From the NCBI RefSeq assembly GCF_000472965.1, contig NZ_AXAU01000002.1, positions 354,751-418,750 of the forward strand: a stretch of DNA of 64,000 nt. Direction: 5' to 3'. The notes beneath the pieces were generated by a model that did not search any database, was not told the DNA's origin, and saw only the letters and a list, made by a program, of their open reading frames with translations. This stretch comes from Bradyrhizobium murdochi. Lineage in GTDB: Bacteria; Pseudomonadota; Alphaproteobacteria; Rhizobiales; Xanthobacteraceae. Both the position numbers and the translations under genes were made by a program. Shown here in pieces: positions 26,070 through 34,189 of this stretch (position 1 is the stretch's first letter; the number at the start of each line of letters is the position of its first letter).

Positions 26070-26327
26070 ATGGATTTGAAACCAGGCGACGTCGTCATTC
26101 TGAAGTCCGGCGGCCATCCTCTCAGTGTGGTGGAGGTCAAAGACGGCAACGTTGCGTGCGTATGGATGGGCAATGAAGGCGATCTGTTCCGCGAGACGCT
26201 GCCGCTTGCCGTCCTAGAGCTCGCCGAAGCCGATACGTCAGACGAAGACGAAGAAGAAGACGAGGACGAAGAGGAAGCCGAGGACGAGGACGAGGAAGAG
26301 GACGACCGCGCCAACAAGGTTGCATGA
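26070..26327 (+). CDS. small DUF2158 protein with acidic tail
   Basis: 85 residues; GAGGAG lies 7 bases before the ATG. The first 45 residues (MDLKPGDVVILKSGGHPL, VACVWMG) are the SH3-like fold of DUF2158/YodC-type proteins. From residue about 52 the chain is almost only aspartate and glutamate (EDEEEDEDEEE and similar), ending DDRANKVA. Such tails can bind basic proteins or metal ions, but no role is known. It stands alone between hemF and a HAD gene. Confidence 0.85.
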   Translation: MDLKPGDVVILKSGGHPLSVVEVKDGNVACVWMGNEGDLFRETLPLAVLELAEADTSDEDEEEDEDEEEAEDEDEEEDDRANKVA

Positions 26328-26469
26328 GGCATTTTTGCGCCGCCGGGCTTCCATGGTCCGGCGGCGTGGCTTCCGGGATTGGACCCGGTGCGGGTGATCT
26401 GATATTCGCGGCAAGTCCGCGGCTGCTTCCCGCGGCCGACGACGCTTGAAGTGAGATGGCCGCGAAACA

Positions 26470-27198
26470 ATGACCCACCTGCCCCGCGCGATGCTGATCG
26501 ACATGGACGACACCATCCTGTCGGCCTATGGACGTCCTGAGATCGCCTGGCACAATGTCACGTCCGAGTTCGCCACCGAGTTCGGGCCCCTGACCTCGCA
26601 GCAGGTTGCCACCGCCGTTCTGGATTCCGCGCGCAAATTCTGGGCTGTTGCCGAAGCCGAATGGCGGCTCAAGCTCGATGAAGCGCGGCGCATCACCGTC
26701 AGGAACGGATTTGCCGCGCTTGCCGAAGATGGTCACGTCCTGCCTGAAGACCTCGCGATACGGTTGGCAGACCGCTTTACCTCCTACCGTGAAGAGGAAA
26801 TGTTCGTCTTCCCCGGCGCGCATGACGCCATCGACGAATTGAAGGCACGCGGCGTGAAGCTGGCGCTGGTCACGAACGGCGCCGCGGGTGCCCAGCGAGC
26901 CAAGGTCGAACGCTTCGCGCTGTCGCACCGTTTCGATCACATCCAGATCGAAGGCGAGCACGGTTTCGGCAAGCCGGACGAGCGCGCTTATCTGCACGCG
27001 ATGCAGGCGCTCGGCGTCACCGCGCCCGAGACCTGGATGATCGGCGACAATCTGGAATGGGAGGTGGTGGCGCCGCAGCGGCTCGGCATCTATGCCATCT
27101 GGATCGACGTGCATGGCGACGGCCTGCCGCCGAATTCCACCGTGAAGCCCGACCGCATCATCCGCTCGCTGACGGAACTGCTGCCCCGCCAGGGCTGA
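26470..27198 (+). CDS. HAD-family hydrolase
   Basis: 242 residues. Motif I is IDMDDTIL (Asp11 nucleophile, Asp13), motif II LVTNGAAG, motif III the lysine of GFGKPDERAY, and motif IV MIGDNLEWEVVAPQRLG. A helical cap lies between motifs I and II. This is the phosphoglycolate-phosphatase-like, subfamily I arrangement; the substrate, a small phosphorylated metabolite, is unknown. A 9-base-pair hairpin without a T-run precedes it at 26338-26366. Confidence 0.9.
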   Translation: MTHLPRAMLIDMDDTILSAYGRPEIAWHNVTSEFATEFGPLTSQQVATAVLDSARKFWAVAEAEWRLKLDEARRITVRNGFAALAEDGHVLPEDLAIRLADRFTSYREEEMFVFPGAHDAIDELKARGVKLALVTNGAAGAQRAKVERFALSHRFDHIQIEGEHGFGKPDERAYLHAMQALGVTAPETWMIGDNLEWEVVAPQRLGIYAIWIDVHGDGLPPNSTVKPDRIIRSLTELLPRQG

Positions 27199-27348
27199 CG
27201 GCCCAAGAGCTGACGGCGCGCCCCTGACCGCTGCCTGCCCATCACACGATCGCGTGTAGTGTGAGTTGTCTCACAGTGCCGAGGCCGACAATCCCAGATT
27301 GTGTCGAGGTTGGTTCAAGGTTGAAGTCCAAGGGTTGGGGGTTCACCG

Positions 27349-28389
27349 ATGCCGAACGACGACACGCATGATATCGCACCGACAGCCGCCCCGCTCAGGT
27401 GGCTTTGGAAGTTCAATCACGGGCTCGACATCGTCAAAGGCCTGTCGCTGGTTACGGTGCTGAGCAGCCTCGTGGTCGGCTACTTCCAATATCTCAACGC
27501 CTATCAGGAGAAGGTGAGCAGCCAGGCCAAGGAAGACATGAACTTGGCCGCCGCAACTTTCACCGAGATCTCACACGCATTCTCCAAAATGCAGGGGTTG
27601 CAGCAAACCCTTTACACCGATTTCGTGCGCGCCGTCGGCGAGAAATCCGATGCCGGCGACAAGGCGCTGGCCACCAGCAACGCGCGGGCGATTTCGGAAA
27701 GTTATGAGAAAGCACGGAACGAACTCCGTGAAAACATCGACCTTCTCACCCGAAAGGCCGAAATCTACATCGACTGGGCCAGCAATACATATCGCGATCC
27801 GGCCGAGAAGCGTAACGTCGACGAGGACCCGCTGTCACGACGAGTGTTGCGCGACTACGCCTTCGATTGTTCCGACAAGTTTAATTTTCCGGCCTTCGGA
27901 AACGTGCATGCGCCGGATGACGACACACCACCCAAGGAAGTTGCCGACGACAAATATTGCGCGATGGCCGAAAAGCGTGGCGTTGACGATACGACCAGAC
28001 CGAAAGACGCATTCATCCGAATCTGCGCCGGCCCTCAAGACAGGGCAGCAAAGCGAATCTACTGGTACAGCGCCAAACACCATGTCCTGACGATGCATTA
28101 CTGCTTCGAGGCCGCGCACAACAAGCTGGCGGCAGCGCGGCAATGGGCCGCCGGGAGCGTCGGCGACGCCGCGAAGGAAAGCGATATTCTCCAGGGAGAA
28201 AAGGAGATCAACGCCGAACTGGACGATCTGGCTGGCCGGATCAATGCGTTCAGCAGTCTGGCGCTGTATCAGTTGGAGCAAATTCGGGTGAAATATCGCC
28301 CGGCCGGCCTTTGGTGCAACGTGCCCTTTGTCTGGAACATATCAAGCTTGAACTGCTTCCCGATCCGCACGGCATCGCTCACGCATTGA
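27349..28389 (+). CDS. unidentified single-pass membrane protein
   Basis: 346 residues, with a GGGGG-containing ribosome site just upstream. One membrane segment lies at about 27-47 (LDIVKGLSLVTVLSSLVVGYF). A long helical stretch (50-150) and a cysteine-containing soluble domain follow (CSDKFNFPAFG, KYCAMAEKRGV, RICAGPQ, MHYCFEAAHNK, WCNVPFV, LNCFPIRT). The even scatter of cysteines would suit disulfides in the periplasm if the large domain is outside. No family is recognised. It ends 6 bases before the convergent transporter gene. Confidence 0.72.
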   Translation: MPNDDTHDIAPTAAPLRWLWKFNHGLDIVKGLSLVTVLSSLVVGYFQYLNAYQEKVSSQAKEDMNLAAATFTEISHAFSKMQGLQQTLYTDFVRAVGEKSDAGDKALATSNARAISESYEKARNELRENIDLLTRKAEIYIDWASNTYRDPAEKRNVDEDPLSRRVLRDYAFDCSDKFNFPAFGNVHAPDDDTPPKEVADDKYCAMAEKRGVDDTTRPKDAFIRICAGPQDRAAKRIYWYSAKHHVLTMHYCFEAAHNKLAAARQWAAGSVGDAAKESDILQGEKEINAELDDLAGRINAFSSLALYQLEQIRVKYRPAGLWCNVPFVWNISSLNCFPIRTASLTH

Positions 28390-28395
28390 TCCCAA

Positions 28396-29157
28396 TCAGT
28401 GCCGCAACGCCGCGGTGATCATGACGAGGCCGCCGACAATCACGGCGGCGTCGAGGATCGCAGTATGGATGTGCACCGGCATGCGTTCAACGAACGCCTT
28501 GGCGAGGAACGCGCCGGGAATTGCGATGGCGCCGATCAGGAGCGCGAAGGCAAGCACCTGCGCAGTGACGGCGCCGGCAAGGCCGAACACCGAAATCTTG
28601 ATGAGACCGGTCACGACCGAGATCACCGCGTCGGTAGCGATCACGGCAGCTCCCTCGAGGCCAGACGCCATCAGCAACGACAGCAGGATCACCCCGGAAC
28701 CTGATGTGCCGCCGACCACCACGCCATAACCCACCGCGCTCACGCCAAGGCCGGTATCGCCGATCTTGATATCGCGGTGCTTGGCCAGCCGACGTAGCGG
28801 CACGCTTAGGATCAGCATGCTGCCGATCACGAGCGCCGCGCCGGCGCTGGTCAGCCGCGTGTAGCCATACGCGCCGAGCGCCGTCGTCAGCATGGCGGCG
28901 CCGATCACGATCAGCGCGCGACGCTGGTCGGCATAGCGAAAATACGCCACGAAGCGGCTAATATTGGTGAAGATTGCCGAGATCGCGATGATCGGCACCA
29001 CGGGCTCGGCGCCGACGAGCGGCACGAGGACCAGCGGCATCAAGGCGCCGGTACCATAGCCGGCAAGCCCGCCGACCACGGAAGCCAATAGCGCCATGCC
29101 TCCAACCAGCACGAGTTGACCGAGCGAAATATCGGCAAACCCGGCCAGAATATTCAC
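28396..29157 (-). CDS. TauE/SafE-family membrane permease
   Basis: 253 residues, about seven to eight membrane helices. The two-fold repeat typical of the sulfite exporter family is seen in SVVGGLAGYGTGALMPLVL near the start and in VVGGTSGSGVILLSLLMAS in the second half. Members move sulfite, sulfoacetate or other organic anions; the substrate is unknown. Its start overlaps the cca stop by four bases (ATGA), and it is the last gene of the DUF1285-nudL-DUF6111-cca-tauE operon. Confidence 0.87.
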   Translation of the reverse strand: MNILAGFADISLGQLVLVGGMALLASVVGGLAGYGTGALMPLVLVPLVGAEPVVPIIAISAIFTNISRFVAYFRYADQRRALIVIGAAMLTTALGAYGYTRLTSAGAALVIGSMLILSVPLRRLAKHRDIKIGDTGLGVSAVGYGVVVGGTSGSGVILLSLLMASGLEGAAVIATDAVISVVTGLIKISVFGLAGAVTAQVLAFALLIGAIAIPGAFLAKAFVERMPVHIHTAILDAAVIVGGLVMITAALRH

Positions 29158-30413
29158 AGCCGGTGATCGCGGGTGAAACGGGCGGCGGCCTGGTCGGCGA
29201 TCGCGGCAAGGGCGGATGGTTCAAGCGGAAAATCGGCAGCCAACCAGGCGTCTTCCGCAAGCGCCAGCACGTGACCGAGACCGGGACCTTCGGCAATGCC
29301 GCGGGAGATGAAATCGGCCGCCTTCAGCGGAAATTTCGGCGCGCTCCAGCGCTGCGGCAAGGTTGCAAGTTCATGCCAGCGCGCGGCGTCATTACCGACG
29401 CCGCCTGCCCGCGCCCACGCCAGCATCAGCCGGTCTCGATACGGATCCTCGCCGAGCCGATAGAGAAGCTGTCGCGCCCGCGCGTCGTCCTTGCTCGCGA
29501 GCCGCCACCAGCGATGGCCCATCGAATCCAGCGCTTTGGCTTCCGCGTTGGAAAGCCGAAGCCGTGCCGAGACGCGCCTGGCGTCCTCGGTGACGGCGAC
29601 CGTGAGCGCGGCGAGCCGGCGCACGGCGCTCGACGGCAGGCCCAGCGCCCGTTCGGCCGCGATCATCGCCGCGAATGTCCCCGTGTAGGTGACGCCGCCG
29701 AAGATCAGCAACAGTAGGCCGGCATCCGCCATCGCCTGCACCGCAACCGCGGCGCCTTCCGCGATCAACAGCTTCAACATCTCCATGCGCACGCGTTCGG
29801 CGGAAAGGCTCGAAAGCCCGGCGCGCCCGTCGATGCAGGCGAGATATCCGGCACGGTCGGGCTCGCCCGCCCCGTAGGCGGCATGCATGCGAAAGAAGCG
29901 CAGGATGCGCAAATAATCCTCAGCGATGCGCTGGCCGGCGTCGCCGATGAAACGCACGCGTTTGGCCTGGATATCGGCAAGCCCGCCGACATGGTCATGC
30001 ACGACGCCCTCGGCATCGACCGAAAGCCCGTTGATAGTGAAATCGCGCCGTTCCGCATCGCGAACCCAGTCGCGCCCGAACGCAACTCTGGCCTTGCGGC
30101 CAAAGGTCTCGGTGTCCTCGCGCAAGGTCGTGATCTCAAATGGGTGGGATTCGACGACCAGCGTGACCGTGCCGTGGTCGATGCCGGTCGGGACGCATTT
30201 GATGCCGGCCGCCTTGGCGCGGCGGACGACCTCGTCGGGCAACGCCGTCGTCGCGATATCGATGTCGCCGAGAGGAATTTTCAGAAGCGCATTGCGCACG
30301 GCGCCGCCGATCACGCGGGCTTCCTCGCCCTCGCCATTGAGCAACGCGAGCACGCGCGCGGCCGGACCGGATCTGAGCCAGGGCGCGTCCGACAGCACGC
30401 GTGCCTCGCTCAT
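29154..30413 (-). CDS. cca: CCA tRNA nucleotidyltransferase
   Basis: 419 residues from MSEARVLSDAP; the open frame runs over 100 codons upstream through DUF6111 but without family match. Class II nucleotidyltransferase head: VIGGAVRNALL, the catalytic DID in LGDIDIATTALPDE, then ERRDFTINGLSVDAEG and the NTP-selecting region AEDYLRILRFFRMHAAYG. The alphaproteobacterial C-terminal helical domain follows. It adds or repairs the 3' CCA of tRNAs. It overlaps DUF6111 and tauE by four bases each. Confidence 0.96.
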   Translation of the reverse strand: MSEARVLSDAPWLRSGPAARVLALLNGEGEEARVIGGAVRNALLKIPLGDIDIATTALPDEVVRRAKAAGIKCVPTGIDHGTVTLVVESHPFEITTLREDTETFGRKARVAFGRDWVRDAERRDFTINGLSVDAEGVVHDHVGGLADIQAKRVRFIGDAGQRIAEDYLRILRFFRMHAAYGAGEPDRAGYLACIDGRAGLSSLSAERVRMEMLKLLIAEGAAVAVQAMADAGLLLLIFGGVTYTGTFAAMIAAERALGLPSSAVRRLAALTVAVTEDARRVSARLRLSNAEAKALDSMGHRWWRLASKDDARARQLLYRLGEDPYRDRLMLAWARAGGVGNDAARWHELATLPQRWSAPKFPLKAADFISRGIAEGPGLGHVLALAEDAWLAADFPLEPSALAAIADQAAARFTRDHRL

Positions 30414-30673
30414 TTCTCTCCCCCGTGAACCAGCTTGCCGTCTTCCAGATGCGCGGGAACGTAGGTCGAATTCGGCGGCGCGCCGGAGAATTGGGCGAGC
30501 AGCACGAAGCTGATCGCGACCAGCAGCAGCGATCCCAGCGCAAGTTTGGCGATAAGATGTGCCGGCCAGGAGGAGGACGCGAACAGGCCCGAACGGGTGG
30601 CAATCAGGAACAGCGCGTAGGCCACGAACGGGATCAGGAATATTGCGATTTCGGTCAAGATCGGACGGATCAT
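30410..30673 (-). CDS. small DUF6111 membrane protein
   Basis: 87 residues with two membrane helices (about 7-25 and 40-62: ALGSLLLVAISFVLLAQFS), then a short polar tail STYVPAHLEDGKLVHGGEK. It matches the DUF6111 pattern found next to cca in rhizobia. No function is known. It overlaps nudL upstream and cca downstream by four bases each, so translation is probably coupled. Confidence 0.85.
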   Translation of the reverse strand: MIRPILTEIAIFLIPFVAYALFLIATRSGLFASSSWPAHLIAKLALGSLLLVAISFVLLAQFSGAPPNSTYVPAHLEDGKLVHGGEK

Positions 30674-31344
30674 GCGAGATAAATCCGCTCATATAGCACG
30701 CGCAGGATCCCCGCGGTCGCACCCCATATGTAACGCTCGGCGAACGGCATTGCGTAATAGGAGCGCTCCATGCCGCGGAATTCCTTGGAATGGATCTGAT
30801 GGTTCTCGGGATTCATCAGGAACGCCAGCGGCACCTCGAAGGCGTCGACCACCTCGCCTTCGTTGATCGTCAGCTCAAAGCCGGGCTTCACACGCGCCAC
30901 CGTCGGCAGGATGCGAAACCCGAAGGCGGTTCCATAAAGATCGAGATAACCGATCGGCTCGATGAACTCGCGCTTGAGGCCGACTTCCTCCTCTGCCTCG
31001 CGCAAGGCGGCATCGAGCGGGGAAGCGTCGATTGCGTCGATCTTGCCGCCCGGAAAGGAAATCTGGCCGGCGTGGCTGGAAAGATGCGGCGAGCGCTGCG
31101 TCAGCAACACAGTCGGCTCGTGGTGATCGACCACCGGGATCAGCACCGCCGCCGGGCGCACCGGCTGCTCGCGCGCCACGATCTCGAGCATGCGATCATT
31201 GCCCGCATCGCCCGTCCTCGGAATGACATTGGGATCGACCAGGCCGGGCGGCACGTCGAAATTCAGCCGGGTTCTGCTTCGCGCAAAGAATTCCGTCGAG
31301 CTGATCGGAGCCGCCTCCATCTTCGTCAGCATCGGCTCGTTCAA
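30670..31344 (-). CDS. NUDIX CoA pyrophosphatase (NudL-like)
   Basis: 224 residues. The CoA-NUDIX signature reads LLTQRSPHLSSHAGQISFPG then GK, followed by the NUDIX helix ALREAEEEVGL (residues about 85-130). Enzymes of this type split CoA and its derivatives to 4'-phosphopantetheine and adenosine 3',5'-bisphosphate. The C-terminal region ERYIWGATAGILRVLYERI is also family-typical. Its ATG overlaps the stop codon of the DUF1285 gene. Confidence 0.92.
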   Translation of the reverse strand: MNEPMLTKMEAAPISSTEFFARSRTRLNFDVPPGLVDPNVIPRTGDAGNDRMLEIVAREQPVRPAAVLIPVVDHHEPTVLLTQRSPHLSSHAGQISFPGGKIDAIDASPLDAALREAEEEVGLKREFIEPIGYLDLYGTAFGFRILPTVARVKPGFELTINEGEVVDAFEVPLAFLMNPENHQIHSKEFRGMERSYYAMPFAERYIWGATAGILRVLYERIYLA

Positions 31345-31982
31345 ACCGCATCCCTCACCTGCTTCGCGTCCGCCATGGCAAAGAACTCGCCGCCGGACTC
31401 GATGCCGAACATCGGCTGACCATCGACCATCCGCTCCTCCCCCATGTCAACCAGATCGTAATAGAGCGCGCGCGTCACCTTCGCCCACAGATCCGCACGG
31501 ACGTGCAGATAGGGCGTCAGCCCGCCATCGGCGGCCGTCTCGAAGCGCAGGCGATGGGCGGAATCGCATGGCACCCAGTCGTCAACGTTGGTGCGGAAGC
31601 GCAACAGCGGCCCGCGATCGCCGGCCTCGTTTTGCATCTCCACTGCCAGGAACGGCGCATCGTCGACGCGGATGCCGACCTTCTCAACCGGGGTAACGAG
31701 AAAGTGCTTGCCGTCCTCGCGCTTGAGAATGGTCGAAAACAGCCGCACCAGCGCCGGCCGCCCGATTGGCGTCCCCATGTAGAACCACGTCCCGTCGCCG
31801 GCGATTCGCATGTCGAGATCGCCGCAGAACGGCGGATTCCACAGATGGACCGGAGGCAGTCCCTTCCCGGCCGGCGTGCGATTGACGGCTTCCCTGGCGG
31901 CGGCCGTCAGCCCTTCGATCCCCTTGCCGTCAGAATCGTTGCCTTCGTGCCGTTGGCCGCTGGTTTGCCCTTGCTTCGCCAT
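31341..31982 (-). CDS. DUF1285 family protein
   Basis: 213 residues from MAKQGQTSGQ; the upstream 15 codons are possible but unlikely. Family blocks are HLWNPPFCGDLDMRIAGDG, WFYMGTPIGRPALVRLFST, KVGIRVDDAPF and YLHVRADLWAKVTRALYYDL. The family is conserved in proteobacteria and has no established function. It is the first gene of the overlapping operon that ends with tauE, and its promoter should lie in the 261-base divergent gap to moxR, where no repeat or known operator was found. Confidence 0.88.
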   Translation of the reverse strand: MAKQGQTSGQRHEGNDSDGKGIEGLTAAAREAVNRTPAGKGLPPVHLWNPPFCGDLDMRIAGDGTWFYMGTPIGRPALVRLFSTILKREDGKHFLVTPVEKVGIRVDDAPFLAVEMQNEAGDRGPLLRFRTNVDDWVPCDSAHRLRFETAADGGLTPYLHVRADLWAKVTRALYYDLVDMGEERMVDGQPMFGIESGGEFFAMADAKQVRDAV

Positions 31983-32243
31983 TGTTTGCCCTGAGTCTCG
32001 GCGCGTCGATTGGCACGATTGGTGCACATATACCGAGATATGTGTTCCCGACGATTTGTGCCCGTACTATTGCGGATCAAGTCGCCATATCGTGATGCCG
32101 TTCATACCCCGAAATACCGATAATGTGGGGATAGTTTAATTCAAACGAATGCATGGCCTTTGCACAGGCTTAGCATGAGGTTCGTGGCATGACGACGCAA
32201 CCAACGGCGTCATGAAGCGGTTAGGTTGTTGAAGGAGAAAGAC

Positions 32244-33245
32244 ATGGCGAGCGCAGACGGTGTCGAGAAACTCGAGGACGCGATCGTCCGGTCGGCCGAG
32301 CAGGTCGCCGGCCAGATCCGCGCCGCGAAGGAAGCGATCTCCACCGTCATCTTCGGCCAGGTTCGGGTGATCGAAAATACCCTGGTGACGATCCTGTCCG
32401 GCGGCCACGCGCTCTTGATCGGCGTTCCCGGCCTCGCCAAGACCAAGCTTGTCGAAACCTTGGGCATCACGCTCGGGCTGGATGCCAAGCGCATCCAGTT
32501 TACGCCTGACCTGATGCCGTCGGACATTCTGGGCGCCGAGGTGCTGGACGAGAGCAATTCCGGCAAGCGGTCGTTCCGTTTCATCTCCGGACCGGTGTTT
32601 GCGCAGCTCCTGATGGCCGACGAAATCAACCGCGCCAGCCCGCGGACGCAATCGGCGCTGCTGCAAGCCATGCAGGAACAGCACATCACCGTTGCAGGCG
32701 CGCGGCATGATCTCCCCAAGCCGTTCCACGTGCTCGCCACCCAAAACCCGCTGGAGCAGGAAGGCACCTACCCGCTGCCCGAGGCGCAGCTCGACCGCTT
32801 CCTGATGGAAATCGACGTCGATTATCCCGATCGCGACGCCGAACGCCGCATCCTGTTCGAGACCACGGGCGCGGAAGAGACACTTGCCAAGGCCTCGATG
32901 GACGCGGAAACCCTGATCGCGGCGCAGCGGCTGGTGCGGCGCCTGCCGGTCGGCGACAGCGTCGTTGAGGCGATCCTGTCGCTGGTACGCGCTGCACGTC
33001 CCAACACCGAAGACGGCGGCGACAAGCTGATCGCCTGGGGACCGGGCCCGCGCGCCAGCCAATCGCTGATGCTGGCAGTCCGTGCCCGCGCCTTGCTCGA
33101 CGGCCGCCTTGCGCCCTCGATCGACGACGTGCTCGATCTCGCCGAACCCGTTCTCAAGCACCGCATGGCGCTGACCTTCTCGGCGCGCGCGGAAGGCCGC
33201 ACCATTCCCGACGTAATCAGACAATTGAAGACGCGGATTGGTTGA
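32244..33245 (+). CDS. MoxR-family AAA+ ATPase
   Basis: 333 residues from ATG 32244, preceded by AAGGAGA; the TTG 18 bases upstream is rejected. The AAA+ core has the P-loop GVPGLAKTKLVET, Walker B LLMADEINRASPRTQSALL, sensor 1 FHVLATQNPLEQEGTYPLPEAQLDRF and a C-terminal lid domain. MoxR ATPases act as chaperones that load or activate VWA-containing partners. The next three genes, with coupled starts, encode DUF58 and VWA-like membrane proteins, the usual partners. Confidence 0.95.
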   Translation: MASADGVEKLEDAIVRSAEQVAGQIRAAKEAISTVIFGQVRVIENTLVTILSGGHALLIGVPGLAKTKLVETLGITLGLDAKRIQFTPDLMPSDILGAEVLDESNSGKRSFRFISGPVFAQLLMADEINRASPRTQSALLQAMQEQHITVAGARHDLPKPFHVLATQNPLEQEGTYPLPEAQLDRFLMEIDVDYPDRDAERRILFETTGAEETLAKASMDAETLIAAQRLVRRLPVGDSVVEAILSLVRAARPNTEDGGDKLIAWGPGPRASQSLMLAVRARALLDGRLAPSIDDVLDLAEPVLKHRMALTFSARAEGRTIPDVIRQLKTRIG

Positions 33246-34189
33246 TGGCCGCAGAGACCAGCCACGAGAGCAGGGAGATTGTTGCGATCCGACGTGCCGA
33301 TGGCGAAAGCCGAACGCTCGCCGCATCGCTCCCCCGTCTCGTGCTCGATGCCCGCCGCATCGCTGCCAACGTCATCCATGGCCTGCACGGCAGGCGCCGC
33401 GCCGGCGCCGGCGAGAGCTTTTGGCAATATCGCCGCTTCGTCTCGGGCGAGCCGTCGCAGAATGTCGATTGGCGGCGCTCGGCGCGCGACGATCATCTCT
33501 ATGTCCGCGAGCAGGAATGGGAGGCTGCGCATACGATCTGGCTGTGGCCCGACCGTTCGCCGTCGATGGCATTTGCTTCCAAGGGTGCCCGCGACTCCAA
33601 GCTGGAGCGTGGCCTGATCGTGACCTTTGCGCTCGCCGAACTTCTGGTTTCGGGCGGAGAGCGCGTCGGCATTCCCGGCCTGATGACCCCGACCGCAAGC
33701 CGCAACGTGATCGACAAGATGGCGCAGGCGATGCTGCATGACGATGCGGTGCGCGCCAGCCTGCCGCCCTCCTTCGTGCCGTCGGCGCTGGCCGAAATTG
33801 TCGTGCTGTCCGACTTCTGGTCGCCGATGAGCGAAATCAGGACGATGCTTGCCGGGCTTTCGGCCTCCGGCGCCCATGGCACGCTGATTCAGGTCGTCGA
33901 TCCTGCCGAAGAGACCTTTCCGTACGCCGGCCGGATCGAGTTCGTCGAGCCGGAAGGCTTTGGCGTCATCACCGCCGGCCGCGCCGAGAGCTGGGCCAGC
34001 GACTATGTCGCGCGCGTCACGCTGCATCGCGATGAGATCCGCAGCGAGACCAACAGGCTCGACTGGCTGTTCTCGACCCACACCACCAGCCGGTCCGCCG
34101 CCGAACTGCTGCTGTTCCTGCATTCCGGCATGATGGCAGCCAAAGGAAGCGCGCGTGGCTCAACGGTCAAGGCGGGGCGCAGCGCATGA
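33245..34189 (+). CDS. DUF58 family protein (VWA-like)
   Basis: 314 residues; its ATG shares one base with the moxR stop codon. The DUF58 hallmark is SGEPSQNVDWRRSARDDHLY followed by VREQEWE (about 62-90). A metal-site-like DxSxS occurs in WPDRSPSMAF. DUF58 proteins are regular partners of MoxR ATPases in envelope-related complexes; the exact role is unknown. No membrane segment is evident, unlike many DUF58 proteins, so it probably sits in the cytoplasm on the membrane partners encoded next. Confidence 0.92.
   Translation: MAAETSHESREIVAIRRADGESRTLAASLPRLVLDARRIAANVIHGLHGRRRAGAGESFWQYRRFVSGEPSQNVDWRRSARDDHLYVREQEWEAAHTIWLWPDRSPSMAFASKGARDSKLERGLIVTFALAELLVSGGERVGIPGLMTPTASRNVIDKMAQAMLHDDAVRASLPPSFVPSALAEIVVLSDFWSPMSEIRTMLAGLSASGAHGTLIQVVDPAEETFPYAGRIEFVEPEGFGVITAGRAESWASDYVARVTLHRDEIRSETNRLDWLFSTHTTSRSAAELLLFLHSGMMAAKGSARGSTVKAGRSA

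Noticed and set aside
26338..26366. Hairpin CGCCGCCGG/CCGGCGGCG after the DUF2158 gene as a terminator
   Set aside because: Its T-run lies before the stem, not after it, on either strand.
27199..27348. Weak inverted repeat ACACGATCGCGTGT as an operator
   Set aside because: Imperfect and without supporting neighbour or second copy.
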